From DATFMH01 sp035267045 (GTDB taxonomy: Bacteria; Bacteroidota; Rhodothermia; Balneolales; DATFMH01), in NCBI GenBank assembly GCA_035267045.1, contig DATFMH010000220.1:1-64000 (forward strand): 64,000 bases of DNA, written 5' to 3'. Numbering within the stretch: the first letter of the stretch is position 1; each line of letters starts with the position of its first letter. Positions 1 to 9,014 of the stretch are shown piece by piece. The notes under the pieces are model-generated. The model ran no database searches. It saw nothing but the letters and a program-made list of their open reading frames with translations, and was not told the DNA's origin. The position numbers were made by a program, and so were the translations under genes.

Positions 1-1
1 T

Positions 2-277
2 TACAAGATCGATAATCCTTATAACACATATGAAAACAGGGGACTTCCACCCGGACCGATCACAAATCCGGGTATGAGTTCCATTAAAGCCGCCTTGTTT
101 CCTGCACATCATGATTACATGTACATGGTTGCCAAACCAAATGGTGATGGACGTGCCTTTTCAAAGACACTTGCCAAACACGAGGAACAGAGCGCCAGAT
201 GGCGCAGATGGCTACGGAAACAATACCGCATAAAAAGAGAACGAGAACGTGAGGCCGACTCCGCTAAGAATAAATAA
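2..277 (+). CDS. mltG: Endolytic murein transglycosylase MltG (C-terminal part, truncated by window edge)
   Basis: The open frame is already running at base 2 and stops at 277, so only the last 91 residues are present. The visible part contains the family's C-terminal signature: YNTY, then GLPPGPITNPG, then a stretch ending in DYMYMVAKPNGDG, followed by a basic tail rich in Arg and Lys. MltG is an inner-membrane YceG-type lytic transglycosylase that cuts nascent peptidoglycan and helps set glycan strand length. An internal ATG at 74 could be mistaken for a start, but the conserved YNTY...PPGPI residues lie upstream of it in the same frame, so it is not the start. The catalytic Glu lies outside the window. 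Confidence 0.93.
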   Translation, partial: YKIDNPYNTYENRGLPPGPITNPGMSSIKAALFPAHHDYMYMVAKPNGDGRAFSKTLAKHEEQSARWRRWLRKQYRIKREREREADSAKNK

Positions 278-591
278 ATCCGGAGTTCGGAATTCAGGGC
301 CAGTAGCGTAGAGTTTGGGTTGCCACTTTTAGACTGGGTTTTTTCCCACTCCACACCTCAGCTTCGCTTTAGCCTGAACGTCAAAAGTAATGATTTTGAG
401 ACCACCAACCGCCAACAAAATCCCTAATTAACGTGAGGTTTGGATAAGAATCGCAGAGTTGTAATAATTACATTGAACATACGACCTGTGAAAATATAAC
501 ATATTATTACGACGGACTACTGACCATCGACGACACAGAGCTGTTTTGATGCAAAAAGGCATGATTCCGATACCGAACTCACGGTAATCAC

Positions 592-618
592 GTCATCCCG
601 GACTCTGATACGGGATCT
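592..618. repeat. Short GTCATCCCGG palindromic repeat unit
   Basis: GTCATCCCGG (592-601) opens the unit. It includes a perfect 6-bp dyad, ATCCCG at 595-600 and CGGGAT at 611-616. The same GTCATCC opening recurs at 856 and 24671, so it looks like a member of a dispersed intergenic family. Confidence 0.5.
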
Positions 619-855
619 CGAGAATGGGGCAACACACCGTTCACAAGGTTAAAACTTTCGATAATATTTGAAATTTTTGTTTGTAGTTTGTTGCAGATGG
701 TTCGTCGACAGGCAGGTCATCACTTTCTTCCTGTCTGAGTTGGGGTTTTTCAGATTAAAAGATGATTGGATTAGGCTGGTAATCCTATAATCCGTTCATC
801 CCAATAAACCCAATTCTGAATTCCCGGCTCCAATCCTATTTACTGCACCCAAACT

Positions 856-967
856 GTCATCCCGGCCAATGCGGAGGGATCTATTAAGGCTAAAGGCCTT
901 CACTGGTTTAGAAATGGCATACGGTTCCCGGGCGTTGATAGATTCCTCGACAAGCTTCGGAAGAACA
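856..967. repeat. Dispersed intergenic repeat, GTCATCCCGG family
   Basis: It begins GTCATCCCGGCCAATGCGGA and has GGATCT near 878, answered by AGATTCC at 940-946 and a cttcgg-aagaac end. It therefore reads as a degenerate imperfect palindrome. It resembles the better preserved 149-bp element at 24671-24819 in its opening and overall two-arm layout. No protein is encoded in it. Confidence 0.5.
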
Positions 968-1042
968 GAAAAGTGGTAGTCAGTCAGTCGTCAATCGTCC
1001 GTCGTCTGATAAAAACCTGCGATGTCCGCGTTTAGCAATTTA

Positions 1043-2896
1043 TCAGTTCGCAACACCAACATTCACGTGTCCCTTAGGTGTCAGATGATAAAACTCAACA
1101 GCCTGGTTGATGTGTGTACCGTCAAAAACGAAGTGGCTGCTTATACCTTTAAAGGTGTTATTTCCTTTGAGTGCCTCTTTAAGTAATGCCGGATTTTGTA
1201 CCTTTTTCAAGGTGTCAAGCAAATATTTTGCACAATTATATCCAATGATGGCGAATCGGTTCGCCGATATCCCGAAACGGTTATTATACTGTGCTTCAAA
1301 ATCCTGTACTTCTGTCAGACCCTGATCAGGCATATTGATACCGGAATAAAAAATATTAAAATTCTTGATACTTTCTGGCTCCAGTCCGGAATCAGCCCAT
1401 TCCTGTGAACCAAGTATTGTCACATTACTCTTATTAGCTTCAAAATCAGTAAAGATAAGCTTGATGAGAGTTTTAGCCGTACTGCCTGTCATTGGAAGAT
1501 AAACAGCATCGACAGGTTTGATATGCAGACTGTCGATCATAGTCGTATCAGAGGTAAAATATTTAGTGTATTGTGATACATTAAAGCCCTGTTTTTCAAA
1601 ATCAGCACTGAAAAAATACCGGACTTTTGCTCCCAGCCGTTCAGCCTCATCGCGAAAAGCAAATGCCTCATGCATACCAAAGGAATTTTTATCAACGATA
1701 ACACCAAGTGTATCAAGATGTAACCTATTGACGGCAAAATCAGCCATTTTCTTACCACGTACAGTATATGTCGGATTTGCCTGAAATACATAGGGATTAT
1801 CAAAATTCAGAGAATCGGAATTGGCGAGTGGAGCTAATAAAGGAATCTGGTATTGCTCGGCCATAGGTGCCATTGTTGCAGCCATCTCTGAATATAATGG
1901 ACCAATAATCATATCCGCATGGTCATTCCAGGCAAAATCAGTCATGATATCTCTTGTAAGACTATCACTTTTTAAGGTGTTATGATAATGAATAAACACC
2001 TTCCTATTAGTGTTTTCGGCATTAAATTGTTCAACAGCTAATTGTATGCCATTATAAATGGCCTGGCTGACTTTATATTCTGGCATATCCTTTTCAAATT
2101 TAGGTAAAGCGACGCCTAAGCTATAGGATATCCCGTCAGGGGCTTTTAAATGAATCTCATCAGGCTGATAAGTGGCATAGTTATTAAATAATGTTGCCTT
2201 ATTCTCCAGTTGTTGTACAATTGATGAATCAGGTGTATTGGTGAAACGCATTTTCAGAGATTGAAGAAGGGAAGAGGCGGTTACTTTATCTACTTTGTTG
2301 AATACCGATGTTACAACGTCCATCTGCACTTGTGGTATATTCGACTCACTGAAAACATCTTTTCTTTGCTGTAATGTTAAATAATCAAGTATTTGATTGT
2401 AAAACTGCCTTGCATTTCCCTGAATATCATAAGCTTTCACCTGATTCATTATGGTATAAAGCCGGTCAAGCGATTCAGCAAAGTTATGTAACTGAAAATC
2501 ACAAAGTGCAAGAGTATAGACAGCGTCATTATGTATCTGTATGTTTTGTGACGCAAGCGATTTGGTTAAATAAGATTTGGCTAACAAGAAATTACCCGAA
2601 CCGTAATAACTTTTCCCGGTAAATAATAACGCTTCATCAGTATTTATTTTAGAAAATAGTTGGGCTGCTTTCTGATATTCGTTCTGCTTATAAAGATTAA
2701 GGGCTTGTTGAAAATCCTGTCCCTGATTCTGTGGTATAGGGGTAATTTCCTGGGCTTTTAAAGTATAAGGAACAATAACTAATATAGTCAGGATAGCTGT
2801 AAATAATCGTTTATTCAATATAGAATGTTTTGTTGTTGAAAATAATATTCGGTAGAGCCTGTTGATGATTATATTGGATGTATCGTTACAGCTCAT
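1043..2896 (-). CDS. Periplasmic TPR protein with type 1 periplasmic-binding fold (LpoA-like architecture)
   Basis: The 617-residue product has a long basic N-terminus, a hydrophobic segment near residues 32-47 and a likely signal-peptidase site after LKAQ. Residues about 55-180 form TPR-like helices (QALNLYKQNEYQKAAQLF). From about residue 255 a type 1 periplasmic-binding (Leu/Ile/Val receptor-like) domain follows, with GVALPKFE and GPLYSEMAATMAPMAE. An AGGAG box a few bases upstream supports the ATG at 2896. No ABC permease or ATPase gene is adjacent, which argues against a simple transporter receptor. The TPR plus PBP-fold order matches the architecture of E. coli LpoA, which activates a penicillin-binding protein, but there is no lipobox here. 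Function is inferred only. Confidence 0.8.
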   Translation of the reverse strand: MSCNDTSNIIINRLYRILFSTTKHSILNKRLFTAILTILVIVPYTLKAQEITPIPQNQGQDFQQALNLYKQNEYQKAAQLFSKINTDEALLFTGKSYYGSGNFLLAKSYLTKSLASQNIQIHNDAVYTLALCDFQLHNFAESLDRLYTIMNQVKAYDIQGNARQFYNQILDYLTLQQRKDVFSESNIPQVQMDVVTSVFNKVDKVTASSLLQSLKMRFTNTPDSSIVQQLENKATLFNNYATYQPDEIHLKAPDGISYSLGVALPKFEKDMPEYKVSQAIYNGIQLAVEQFNAENTNRKVFIHYHNTLKSDSLTRDIMTDFAWNDHADMIIGPLYSEMAATMAPMAEQYQIPLLAPLANSDSLNFDNPYVFQANPTYTVRGKKMADFAVNRLHLDTLGVIVDKNSFGMHEAFAFRDEAERLGAKVRYFFSADFEKQGFNVSQYTKYFTSDTTMIDSLHIKPVDAVYLPMTGSTAKTLIKLIFTDFEANKSNVTILGSQEWADSGLEPESIKNFNIFYSGINMPDQGLTEVQDFEAQYNNRFGISANRFAIIGYNCAKYLLDTLKKVQNPALLKEALKGNNTFKGISSHFVFDGTHINQAVEFYHLTPKGHVNVGVAN

Positions 2897-2984
2897 GGAA
2901 GCTCCTGTTAGTTTGAAAAGATTTAATTTCTATAACGGGATTAAATAGTATTATTGTTATTCGAAATGGTAATAAAGTTACTTT

Positions 2985-4535
2985 TTATTCCCATTCAATT
3001 GTTGAAGGTGGTTTTGAACTAATATCATAAACTACACGGTTAATACCTCGAACCTCATTAATGATTCTATTGGATACTTTGGCTAAAAACTCATGGGGCA
3101 AATGAGCCCAGTCGGCCGTCATACCATCAACGCTTGTAACCGCACGTAAACCGGCTGTAAATTCATAGGTACGATAATCACCCATGACGCCGACACTCTG
3201 TACGGGCAGCAGGACAGCAAATGCCTGCCATACTTCATCATATAAATTATAATTCCGTAATTCACTTATAAATATATCGTCAGCTTCTCGAAGAATTTCT
3301 AATTTCTCATCGGTAATATCCGAGATGACACGGATTCCGAGCCCGGGCCCCGGGAAGGGGTGACGCTTGATGAAATGTGCAGGTATTCCAAGTTCGTAAC
3401 CTACTCTGCGAACTTCATCTTTAAAAAGTTCTCTCATAGGTTCAATTAATTTCATATTCATTTTTTCGGGCAACCCGCCAACATTATGATGCGATTTAAT
3501 GGTAGCCGAGGGTCCTTTAAAAGATACACTTTCAATGACATCGGGATACAATGTTCCCTGTGCTAAATATTTATAGCCATCGTAATGCGATACAAAATTA
3601 TCGAACACATCGATGAAGGTGTTTCCTATGATTTTTCGCTTTTCTTCGGGATCAAATACATCTTTTAAGCGATCTAAAAAAAGTCGGGAAGCATCAATGC
3701 CTTTAACGGGAAGTTGTAAATCTGTGGAATACAGGTCAAGTACTTTTTGGTATTCGTTTTTTCGCAATAACCCATTATTCACAAAAACACATTGCAACTT
3801 ATCACCGATGGCCCGGTGTATCAGTGTAGCAGTAACAGTTGAATCGACACCACCGGAAAGGCCGCATATAACCTTATCATCACCAACCTGCTTCTTTATT
3901 TCGTCAAGATTTTTATCAATAAACGATTTAGCTGTCCAGTTACCGGTAAGTTTGCATATTCTTTTAGCAAAATTTTCAATGATTAGTTTGCCAAATTGGG
4001 TATGCATGACTTCGGGGTGGAACTGTACACCGTAAATACGCTTAAATTTGTGTTTTACAGCTGCAATCGGTGCATTATCGGTATGGCCGATGATCTCAAA
4101 AACATCCGGAAGATTTCCAATGTGATCACCATGACTCATCCAAACCGTTGAAGACGCCGGCATGTCATAAAAGAGGTCAGCATTATTATCGATGATTAAA
4201 GAGGCCCTTCCAAACTCCCGGCGAGTGGCAGAAACGACACTTTCCGGTTCTTCTTTATATGATAAAAGGTGCAGTCCGTAGCAAATACCGAGGATGGGAA
4301 TATTCCATTCATAGATAACCTTGTTCAAGGTAGGTGCATCAGGATCATCAACACTACTCGGCCCACCTGAGAGAATTACTCCATTCGGCAGGTTTGTTTG
4401 AAATTCATTCAGATTATGATTGAAAGGGTGTATCTCACAATAAACATTCAATTCACGCAATCGGCGTGCAATTAACTGTGTATATTGTGATCCATAATCG
4501 AGAATTAGAATCCATTCGTCGTGTTGAACATGCAT
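2985..4535 (-). CDS. guaA: GMP synthase (glutamine-hydrolysing)
   Basis: This 516-residue enzyme converts XMP, glutamine and ATP to GMP. The N-terminal class I amidotransferase domain has the nucleophile Cys85 in GICYGLH and the GVQFHPEV His/Glu motif near 170. The ATP-pyrophosphatase domain starts with the PP-loop GLSGGVDST near 225. The C-terminal dimerisation part has PFPGPGLGIRVI and ends in the family-typical PSTIEWE. The Gln usually following the nucleophile motif is replaced by His, a conservative change. The gene lies 88 bp upstream of the PBP-fold gene and 120 bp downstream of gcvH with a hairpin between, so it is probably transcribed from its own promoter. Confidence 0.98.
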   Translation of the reverse strand: MHVQHDEWILILDYGSQYTQLIARRLRELNVYCEIHPFNHNLNEFQTNLPNGVILSGGPSSVDDPDAPTLNKVIYEWNIPILGICYGLHLLSYKEEPESVVSATRREFGRASLIIDNNADLFYDMPASSTVWMSHGDHIGNLPDVFEIIGHTDNAPIAAVKHKFKRIYGVQFHPEVMHTQFGKLIIENFAKRICKLTGNWTAKSFIDKNLDEIKKQVGDDKVICGLSGGVDSTVTATLIHRAIGDKLQCVFVNNGLLRKNEYQKVLDLYSTDLQLPVKGIDASRLFLDRLKDVFDPEEKRKIIGNTFIDVFDNFVSHYDGYKYLAQGTLYPDVIESVSFKGPSATIKSHHNVGGLPEKMNMKLIEPMRELFKDEVRRVGYELGIPAHFIKRHPFPGPGLGIRVISDITDEKLEILREADDIFISELRNYNLYDEVWQAFAVLLPVQSVGVMGDYRTYEFTAGLRAVTSVDGMTADWAHLPHEFLAKVSNRIINEVRGINRVVYDISSKPPSTIEWE

Positions 4536-4603
4536 GTTTTATTGGCCTGATAATATTTTAAAAAGGGTAGTTCTCAAAAAAAGATATAAAGTGACATAAT
4601 ATA

Positions 4604-4641
4604 ATAAAGCCGCTAATTAGAAGTGTAATTAGCGGCTTTAT
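4604..4641 (-). terminator. Hairpin terminator after gcvH
   Basis: A perfect 16-bp stem (4604-4619 with 4626-4641) surrounds a 6-base loop. It lies 14 bp past the gcvH stop on the minus strand, between gcvH and guaA. The T-tract is short and interrupted, so it may end transcription only partly, but it clearly separates the efp-acc-gcvH operon from guaA. Confidence 0.75.
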
Positions 4642-4655
4642 CATTTAAATTATTT

Positions 4656-5036
4656 TCAAGCAATTATTTTCTGATATGCTTCCGAATTCATCAATGCTTC
4701 AAGTTGCGAAGTGTCGGAAATTGACATTTTGATCATCCATCCATCCCCATAGGGATCTTCATTAACTAATTCCGGTTCTTCTTCTAAAGCTTCATTGACT
4801 TCAAGAATTTTACCATCTATGGGTGCATATAAATCAGAAACTGTTTTAACCGCCTCAACAGTACCGAAGGTATCATTCTGATTAAGCTCCTCGTCTGCTT
4901 CATTCAACTCTACAAAAACGATATCACCTAATTCACCCTGTGCAAATTCAGTTATACCTACGGTTGCTGTACCGTCTCCATTATCGCGAACCCATTCGTG
5001 CTCGCCTGTATATTTAAGCTCCTCTGGATAACTCAT
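4656..5036 (-). CDS. gcvH: Glycine cleavage system H protein
   Basis: This 126-residue lipoyl carrier shuttles the aminomethyl group between the P, T and L proteins of glycine cleavage. The start YPEELKYTGEHEWV and the lipoyl motif EAVKTVSDLY with the modified Lys at about 64 are typical. The acidic C-terminal half has NEDPYGDGWM. It is the last gene of a minus-strand series efp-accB-accC-gcvH, only 12 bp after accC. No gcvP or gcvT is in the window. H proteins may also serve lipoate relay, but the standard assignment is secure. Confidence 0.97.
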   Translation of the reverse strand: MSYPEELKYTGEHEWVRDNGDGTATVGITEFAQGELGDIVFVELNEADEELNQNDTFGTVEAVKTVSDLYAPIDGKILEVNEALEEEPELVNEDPYGDGWMIKMSISDTSQLEALMNSEAYQKIIA

Positions 5037-5048
5037 AGTTTTCTCTAA

Positions 5049-6398
5049 TTATGCTAATTCCGGATTAAAATTAAATGTTTCCAAATAATGCGTATTGAAA
5101 TTTCCCTCAATAAAATTGGGATCGCTCATCAATTGTAAATGATAAGGAATATTTGTCTTTATTCCTTCAATAACAAACTCATTCAGAGCCCTTTTCATGC
5201 GGGCGATAGCTTCTGTACGGGTTGGTGCGCTTACAATTAACTTGGCTATCATCGAATCATAATAGGGGGGGACTCTATATCCGCTGTATACATGTGTATC
5301 AACTCGTACACTGTGTCCACCTGGTGGATGAAATACGTTTATTGTTCCGGCTGATGGACGAAAATTGTGTTCCGGGTCTTCGGCATTAATCCGGCATTCA
5401 ATAGAGTGGCCTCTCATCTTGAGAGGTTTTTGTTCGAGTGGTATACCGGCAGCAACTTCGATCTGATTCTTGATAAGATCGTAATTTGTCACTTCTTCGG
5501 TTACCGGATGTTCCACCTGTATACGTGTATTCATCTCCATAAAGTAGAAGTTCAGGTCTTTATCAACCAAAAACTCAACGGTACCAGCTCCTTCATAATC
5601 AACGGTTTTTGCCGCAGCTATAGCTGCCTCCCCCATTTTCTTACGAAGTTTTGGTGTCATAAGTGGAGAAGGTGATTCTTCCAGTATTTTTTGGTGTCGC
5701 CGTTGCAGGGAACAATCACGTTCACCTAAATGAGTAATATATCCGTGCTGATCACCCAATATCTGAATTTCGACGTGATGGGGATCCAGGATATATTTTT
5801 CCATATATAAGTCCGGATTACCAAAACCTGTTTCTGCCTCGGTGCTGGCTGCATCAAAAGCCCTTCTAATTTCTGATTTTTCATTCACTACCCGCATTCC
5901 ACGTCCACCGCCACCGGCAGAAGCTTTAAGAATGACGGGGTAGCCAATACCTTCAGCGAGCGTTTCTGCTTCTTCAACACTTTTAAGAATACCTTCACTC
6001 CCGGGAACGACAGGTACACCGTTCTTTATCATATTTTCCTTGGCCTTCGATTTATTTCCCATTGTATCAATCATATGGGGTGAAGGACCAATAAATTTCA
6101 GATCATGTTCTTCACAGATCCGGGAAAATTCAGCATTTTCGGAAAGAAAACCATATCCGGGATGGACAGCTTCGGCATTTGTGATTTCAGCAGCAGCTAA
6201 CAGGCGCGGAATTTTCAGATAACTGTCTTTGCTGGGTGGCGGGCCTATACATACCGCTTCATCAGCAAATTTTACATGCAAGCTGTCACGGTCGGCAGAT
6301 GAATATACCGCAACCGTATTGATCCCCATTTCTTTACAGGTTCTGATAATTCGGAGAGCAATTTCTCCCCGGTTTGCAATTAATATTTTTTTAAACAT
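5049..6398 (-). CDS. accC: Acetyl-CoA carboxylase, biotin carboxylase subunit
   Basis: The 449-residue protein begins MFKKILIANRGEIALRI and has the full biotin carboxylase layout: N-terminal domain, ATP-grasp domain with the Gly-rich KASAGGGGRGMR loop near 160-170, the EMNTRIQVEHPVTE active-site segment, and a C-terminal domain with CRINAEDP. It carboxylates the biotin on AccB using ATP and bicarbonate, the first half of malonyl-CoA synthesis for fatty acids. It lies 7 bp after accB and 12 bp before gcvH. Length and motifs match AccC rather than a longer propionyl-CoA or pyruvate carboxylase. Confidence 0.98.
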   Translation of the reverse strand: MFKKILIANRGEIALRIIRTCKEMGINTVAVYSSADRDSLHVKFADEAVCIGPPPSKDSYLKIPRLLAAAEITNAEAVHPGYGFLSENAEFSRICEEHDLKFIGPSPHMIDTMGNKSKAKENMIKNGVPVVPGSEGILKSVEEAETLAEGIGYPVILKASAGGGGRGMRVVNEKSEIRRAFDAASTEAETGFGNPDLYMEKYILDPHHVEIQILGDQHGYITHLGERDCSLQRRHQKILEESPSPLMTPKLRKKMGEAAIAAAKTVDYEGAGTVEFLVDKDLNFYFMEMNTRIQVEHPVTEEVTNYDLIKNQIEVAAGIPLEQKPLKMRGHSIECRINAEDPEHNFRPSAGTINVFHPPGGHSVRVDTHVYSGYRVPPYYDSMIAKLIVSAPTRTEAIARMKRALNEFVIEGIKTNIPYHLQLMSDPNFIEGNFNTHYLETFNFNPELA

Positions 6399-6405
6399 AG
6401 AGATT

Positions 6406-6894
6406 TCAAGAAGGCTCTATAATGAAAAGTGGCTGATCGAATTCTATGGGTTGGGAATCTTCCACAAGTATTTTTACAATTTTACCCGAGTAATCAGAAT
6501 CGATTTCATTCATAATTTTCATAGCTTCAACAATACATAATGTATCGCCTTTCGAAACGGTGTCTCCAACACTTATAAATGGATCAGCATCGGGAGATGG
6601 AGACCGGTAAAAAGTACCTACTATTGGAGACTTAATTGTGATCGTGTTATCCGTAGTTTCTTCTTCTGATGCCTGAGACTCAGTTTGCGGATTAGCCGTT
6701 TGCGAAGTCTGATTATTGGGTGCGGCTTCCGTGTAATTGGGTACTTGTAGTGTGGGTGGCGGATAATAAGGAGGCGTGGCCTCTTCAGCCTTTTTCTTAA
6801 TTTTAATTTTAAATTCACCTTCCTCTATAGCTACCTCATTGACCTCACTTTCAGAGATCATTTTCAGAAGATTTTTTATAAGCTTTAAGTCCAT
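6406..6894 (-). CDS. accB: Acetyl-CoA carboxylase biotin carboxyl carrier protein
   Basis: The 162-residue protein has an N-terminal helical docking region (KNLLKMISESEVNEV), a Pro/Thr/Gln-rich flexible linker (about 35-80) and a C-terminal biotinyl domain. The biotin attachment site is EAMKIMNEI with Lys126. It carries the carboxyl group between AccC and the carboxyltransferase. It sits between efp (15 bp upstream) and accC (7 bp downstream), an arrangement widely conserved in bacteria. Confidence 0.97.
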   Translation of the reverse strand: MDLKLIKNLLKMISESEVNEVAIEEGEFKIKIKKKAEEATPPYYPPPTLQVPNYTEAAPNNQTSQTANPQTESQASEEETTDNTITIKSPIVGTFYRSPSPDADPFISVGDTVSKGDTLCIVEAMKIMNEIDSDYSGKIVKILVEDSQPIEFDQPLFIIEPS

Positions 6895-6909
6895 TATAAA
6901 TAATTGTTA

Positions 6910-7488
6910 TTATGAAGTTTTAACTCGCTCTATATATGAAGATGTTCGTGTATCGACTTTAACAACATCGCCTTCATTTAAAAATAGTGGCACATTGATA
7001 ACACCACCTGTTTCGAGAGTAGCGGGTTTGCTGCCACCCTGAGCTGTATCACCTCTGATTCCTGGATCTGTTTTAGTTATTTCCAATTCAACATGATCGG
7101 GTATTTCAGTGAAGAGAACGTTATTATTGTCATCAGTATTGATAACAACCGTAATAATGCTGCCTTCTTTCATAAATTCCGCCCCGTTAATTTTTTCGGC
7201 CGGAATCATTAATTGCTCATAAGTTTCCTGATGCATGAAATGAAACATGTCATCATCTCTATAAAGATATTGATAGGGGTGACGTTCAACACGAACGGTC
7301 TCCAGAGTTTCACCGGACCGGAAAGTTTTATCAAGCACTTTCCCTGTCACAACTCCTTTAAGTTTGGTACGTACAAAGGCACCACCCTTACCCGGTTTTA
7401 CATGTAAGAACTCAATAATATTATAGATATTACCATCTATAAGGATAGTCGTACCATTTTTAATATCAGCTGTTGTAATTTTTGGCAT
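6910..7488 (-). CDS. efp: Translation elongation factor P
   Basis: The 192-residue protein has the three-barrel EF-P fold by length and motifs. The loop KPGKGGAFVR carries the conserved Lys34 that in other bacteria may be modified, and the C-terminal segment GDVVKVDTRTSSYIERV matches the family signature. EF-P relieves ribosome stalling at polyproline stretches. No modification gene (epmA/epmB) is in the window. It is the first gene of the efp-accB-accC-gcvH run, preceded by a 101-bp gap holding a large inverted repeat. Confidence 0.97.
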   Translation of the reverse strand: MPKITTADIKNGTTILIDGNIYNIIEFLHVKPGKGGAFVRTKLKGVVTGKVLDKTFRSGETLETVRVERHPYQYLYRDDDMFHFMHQETYEQLMIPAEKINGAEFMKEGSIITVVINTDDNNNVLFTEIPDHVELEITKTDPGIRGDTAQGGSKPATLETGGVINVPLFLNEGDVVKVDTRTSSYIERVKTS

Positions 7489-7534
7489 ACAATAACAAAT
7501 TTTTTAATTGCTTGAAGATACCATAAGAGGTTTT

Positions 7535-7580
7535 TGATAACAAGTTGAATAACAAATTATTGAGTTATTCAACATTATCA
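7535..7580. repeat. Two-part inverted repeat upstream of efp
   Basis: GTTGAATAAC (7544-7553) and GTTATTCAAC (7564-7573) form a perfect 10-bp dyad around a 10-base loop. An outer TGATAA (7535-7540) pairs with TTATCA (7575-7580) across a small asymmetric bulge. It lies between the symporter stop (7590) and the efp start (7488). It lacks a following T-tract on the minus strand, so it may be a weak terminator, an mRNA-stabilising hairpin or an operator for the efp operon. Confidence 0.55.
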
Positions 7581-7589
7581 TTAATTAAT

Positions 7590-8945
7590 TTAAAATAGTT
7601 GTTCTAAAGCCTGAAAGAATACAATTCCTATCAATATAGGGCAAATATATTTTACGAATATTGGCCATAGTTTACCAAAAAAACTATTTTCAACATTTTC
7701 ATATCCTTCTTTCATTTCAAGCAGGGCATTTTCTGTTTTCCAGAAATAACCAAGAAATAAACATATGAGTAAACCACCAAGTGGTAACCCTACATTATTA
7801 AAAACACTGGCTAATATATCGATCCATGAGATATCAAAAGAAATAAAAATTGATATAACAAGAATTCCGCCCGCAATTAATAAAGCCGCTTTTTTTCGTG
7901 GTATTCCATGTTCGTCTATAGCATATGATACGGGTACTTCCAAAAGAGAAATAGTGGATGTCAACGCGGCCATACTTAAGAGGATGAAAAAGGTTGTCCC
8001 GAAAATCAGGCTTACCCAATGGCTCATAGAATGGAAAAGCGTGGGAAGCACCTGGAAAACAAGTCCGACACTTGATACTAATGACCCCTTCTGATAAATC
8101 TGTATACCGTGTGCCTGAGCTACAAATAAGGCAGGGATAATTAATAAACCAGCCAGAAATGCCACTGCAAAATCAAATAATACTACGTAGGAAGCGGCCT
8201 CTGGTATGTTTTGTTTTTTATTCAGATATGATCCATACGTAATCATAGCACCCATACCAAGAGAAAGGGAGAAGAAGGCTTGTCCCATGGCAGCAAATAC
8301 CAATTTGGCATTTATTTTTGAAAAATCAGGAATCAAATAATGTTGTAGCCCTTCGGTACTGCCATTCTGCGTAAATACGTAGCCTATCATAACAATAAGA
8401 ATACCAAGCAAAATAGGCATCATGGTCTTTGTAGCTTTTTCGATACCGTTGCTGATACCTCCCATAATAATACTCACGGTCGCTCCCATAAACAGGATAG
8501 AAAAAAGAGCATTTTCAGGACCATGCTTCAGATTGGCAAAAAAAGCTGCTGCGTGTGTGAATCCCAGTGAATATGTTATTTCTTCAAGTATAAAACTTAG
8601 CGTCCATCCAGCCACGACATTGTAAAAAGCGAGGATCATAACGCCACAAATGATACCCCATGCACCGATCAATGCAAATAATTTATTACGGGATAAGGCT
8701 TTAAATGCGCCAACAGGATTTTTTCTTGTTCGTCTGCCTATAGTTAATTCTGCGATCATAACCGGAAACCCTATGAGGAAGCAACAGATAATATAGATTA
8801 AAATAAAAGCTGCTCCACCGTTATCGGCTACCACATTGGGAAACTTCCAAATATTTCCCAAACCAACAGCCGATCCGGCAGCCGCCAGTACAAATCCTAA
8901 TTTTGTATTCCAGCTACCTCTACTGGTTGCATCTACTTCAGCCAA
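7590..8945 (-). CDS. Sodium-dependent transporter of the neurotransmitter:sodium symporter (SNF) family
   Basis: The 451-residue protein has about eleven hydrophobic segments. TM1 carries the family sodium/substrate motif: GFVLAAAGSAVGLGNIWKFP near residues 18-37, then GGAAFILIYI. It should use the sodium gradient to import an amino acid or related small amine, like the LeuT/TnaT group; the substrate cannot be told from sequence. Eleven rather than twelve TM helices is common in bacterial members. It stands alone, with 69 bp to the upstream glycosidase gene and 101 bp to efp. Confidence 0.94.
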   Translation of the reverse strand: MAEVDATSRGSWNTKLGFVLAAAGSAVGLGNIWKFPNVVADNGGAAFILIYIICCFLIGFPVMIAELTIGRRTRKNPVGAFKALSRNKLFALIGAWGIICGVMILAFYNVVAGWTLSFILEEITYSLGFTHAAAFFANLKHGPENALFSILFMGATVSIIMGGISNGIEKATKTMMPILLGILIVMIGYVFTQNGSTEGLQHYLIPDFSKINAKLVFAAMGQAFFSLSLGMGAMITYGSYLNKKQNIPEAASYVVLFDFAVAFLAGLLIIPALFVAQAHGIQIYQKGSLVSSVGLVFQVLPTLFHSMSHWVSLIFGTTFFILLSMAALTSTISLLEVPVSYAIDEHGIPRKKAALLIAGGILVISIFISFDISWIDILASVFNNVGLPLGGLLICLFLGYFWKTENALLEMKEGYENVENSFFGKLWPIFVKYICPILIGIVFFQALEQLF

Positions 8946-9014
8946 ATTTCCCCCTTAAATTAGTTGTTAAAGTGACCATACATATTAAATGTGCTTAAAA
9001 TATTGGTTTTCCTG

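Larger units (their letters stand above)
278..1042. other. Non-coding gap with dispersed-repeat fragments
   Basis: No convincing gene is seen. The stretch contains two GTCATCCCGG-type elements (entered separately), a short accaccaaccgccaac run near 398-413, and a low-complexity agtcagtcagtcgtcaatcgtccgtcgtc-like run near 977-1008. Both flanking genes end here (mltG on plus, the PBP-fold gene on minus), so it is a convergent gap. Such gaps commonly collect palindromic repeats. Confidence 0.6.

Noticed and set aside
74..277. Separate 67-residue gene starting at the ATG at 74
   Set aside because: Conserved mltG residues run in the same frame upstream of 74, so this is only the tail of mltG.
3613..4035. 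140-codon open frame opposite guaA
   Set aside because: Lies wholly antisense to a strongly conserved guaA coding region and shows no family features.
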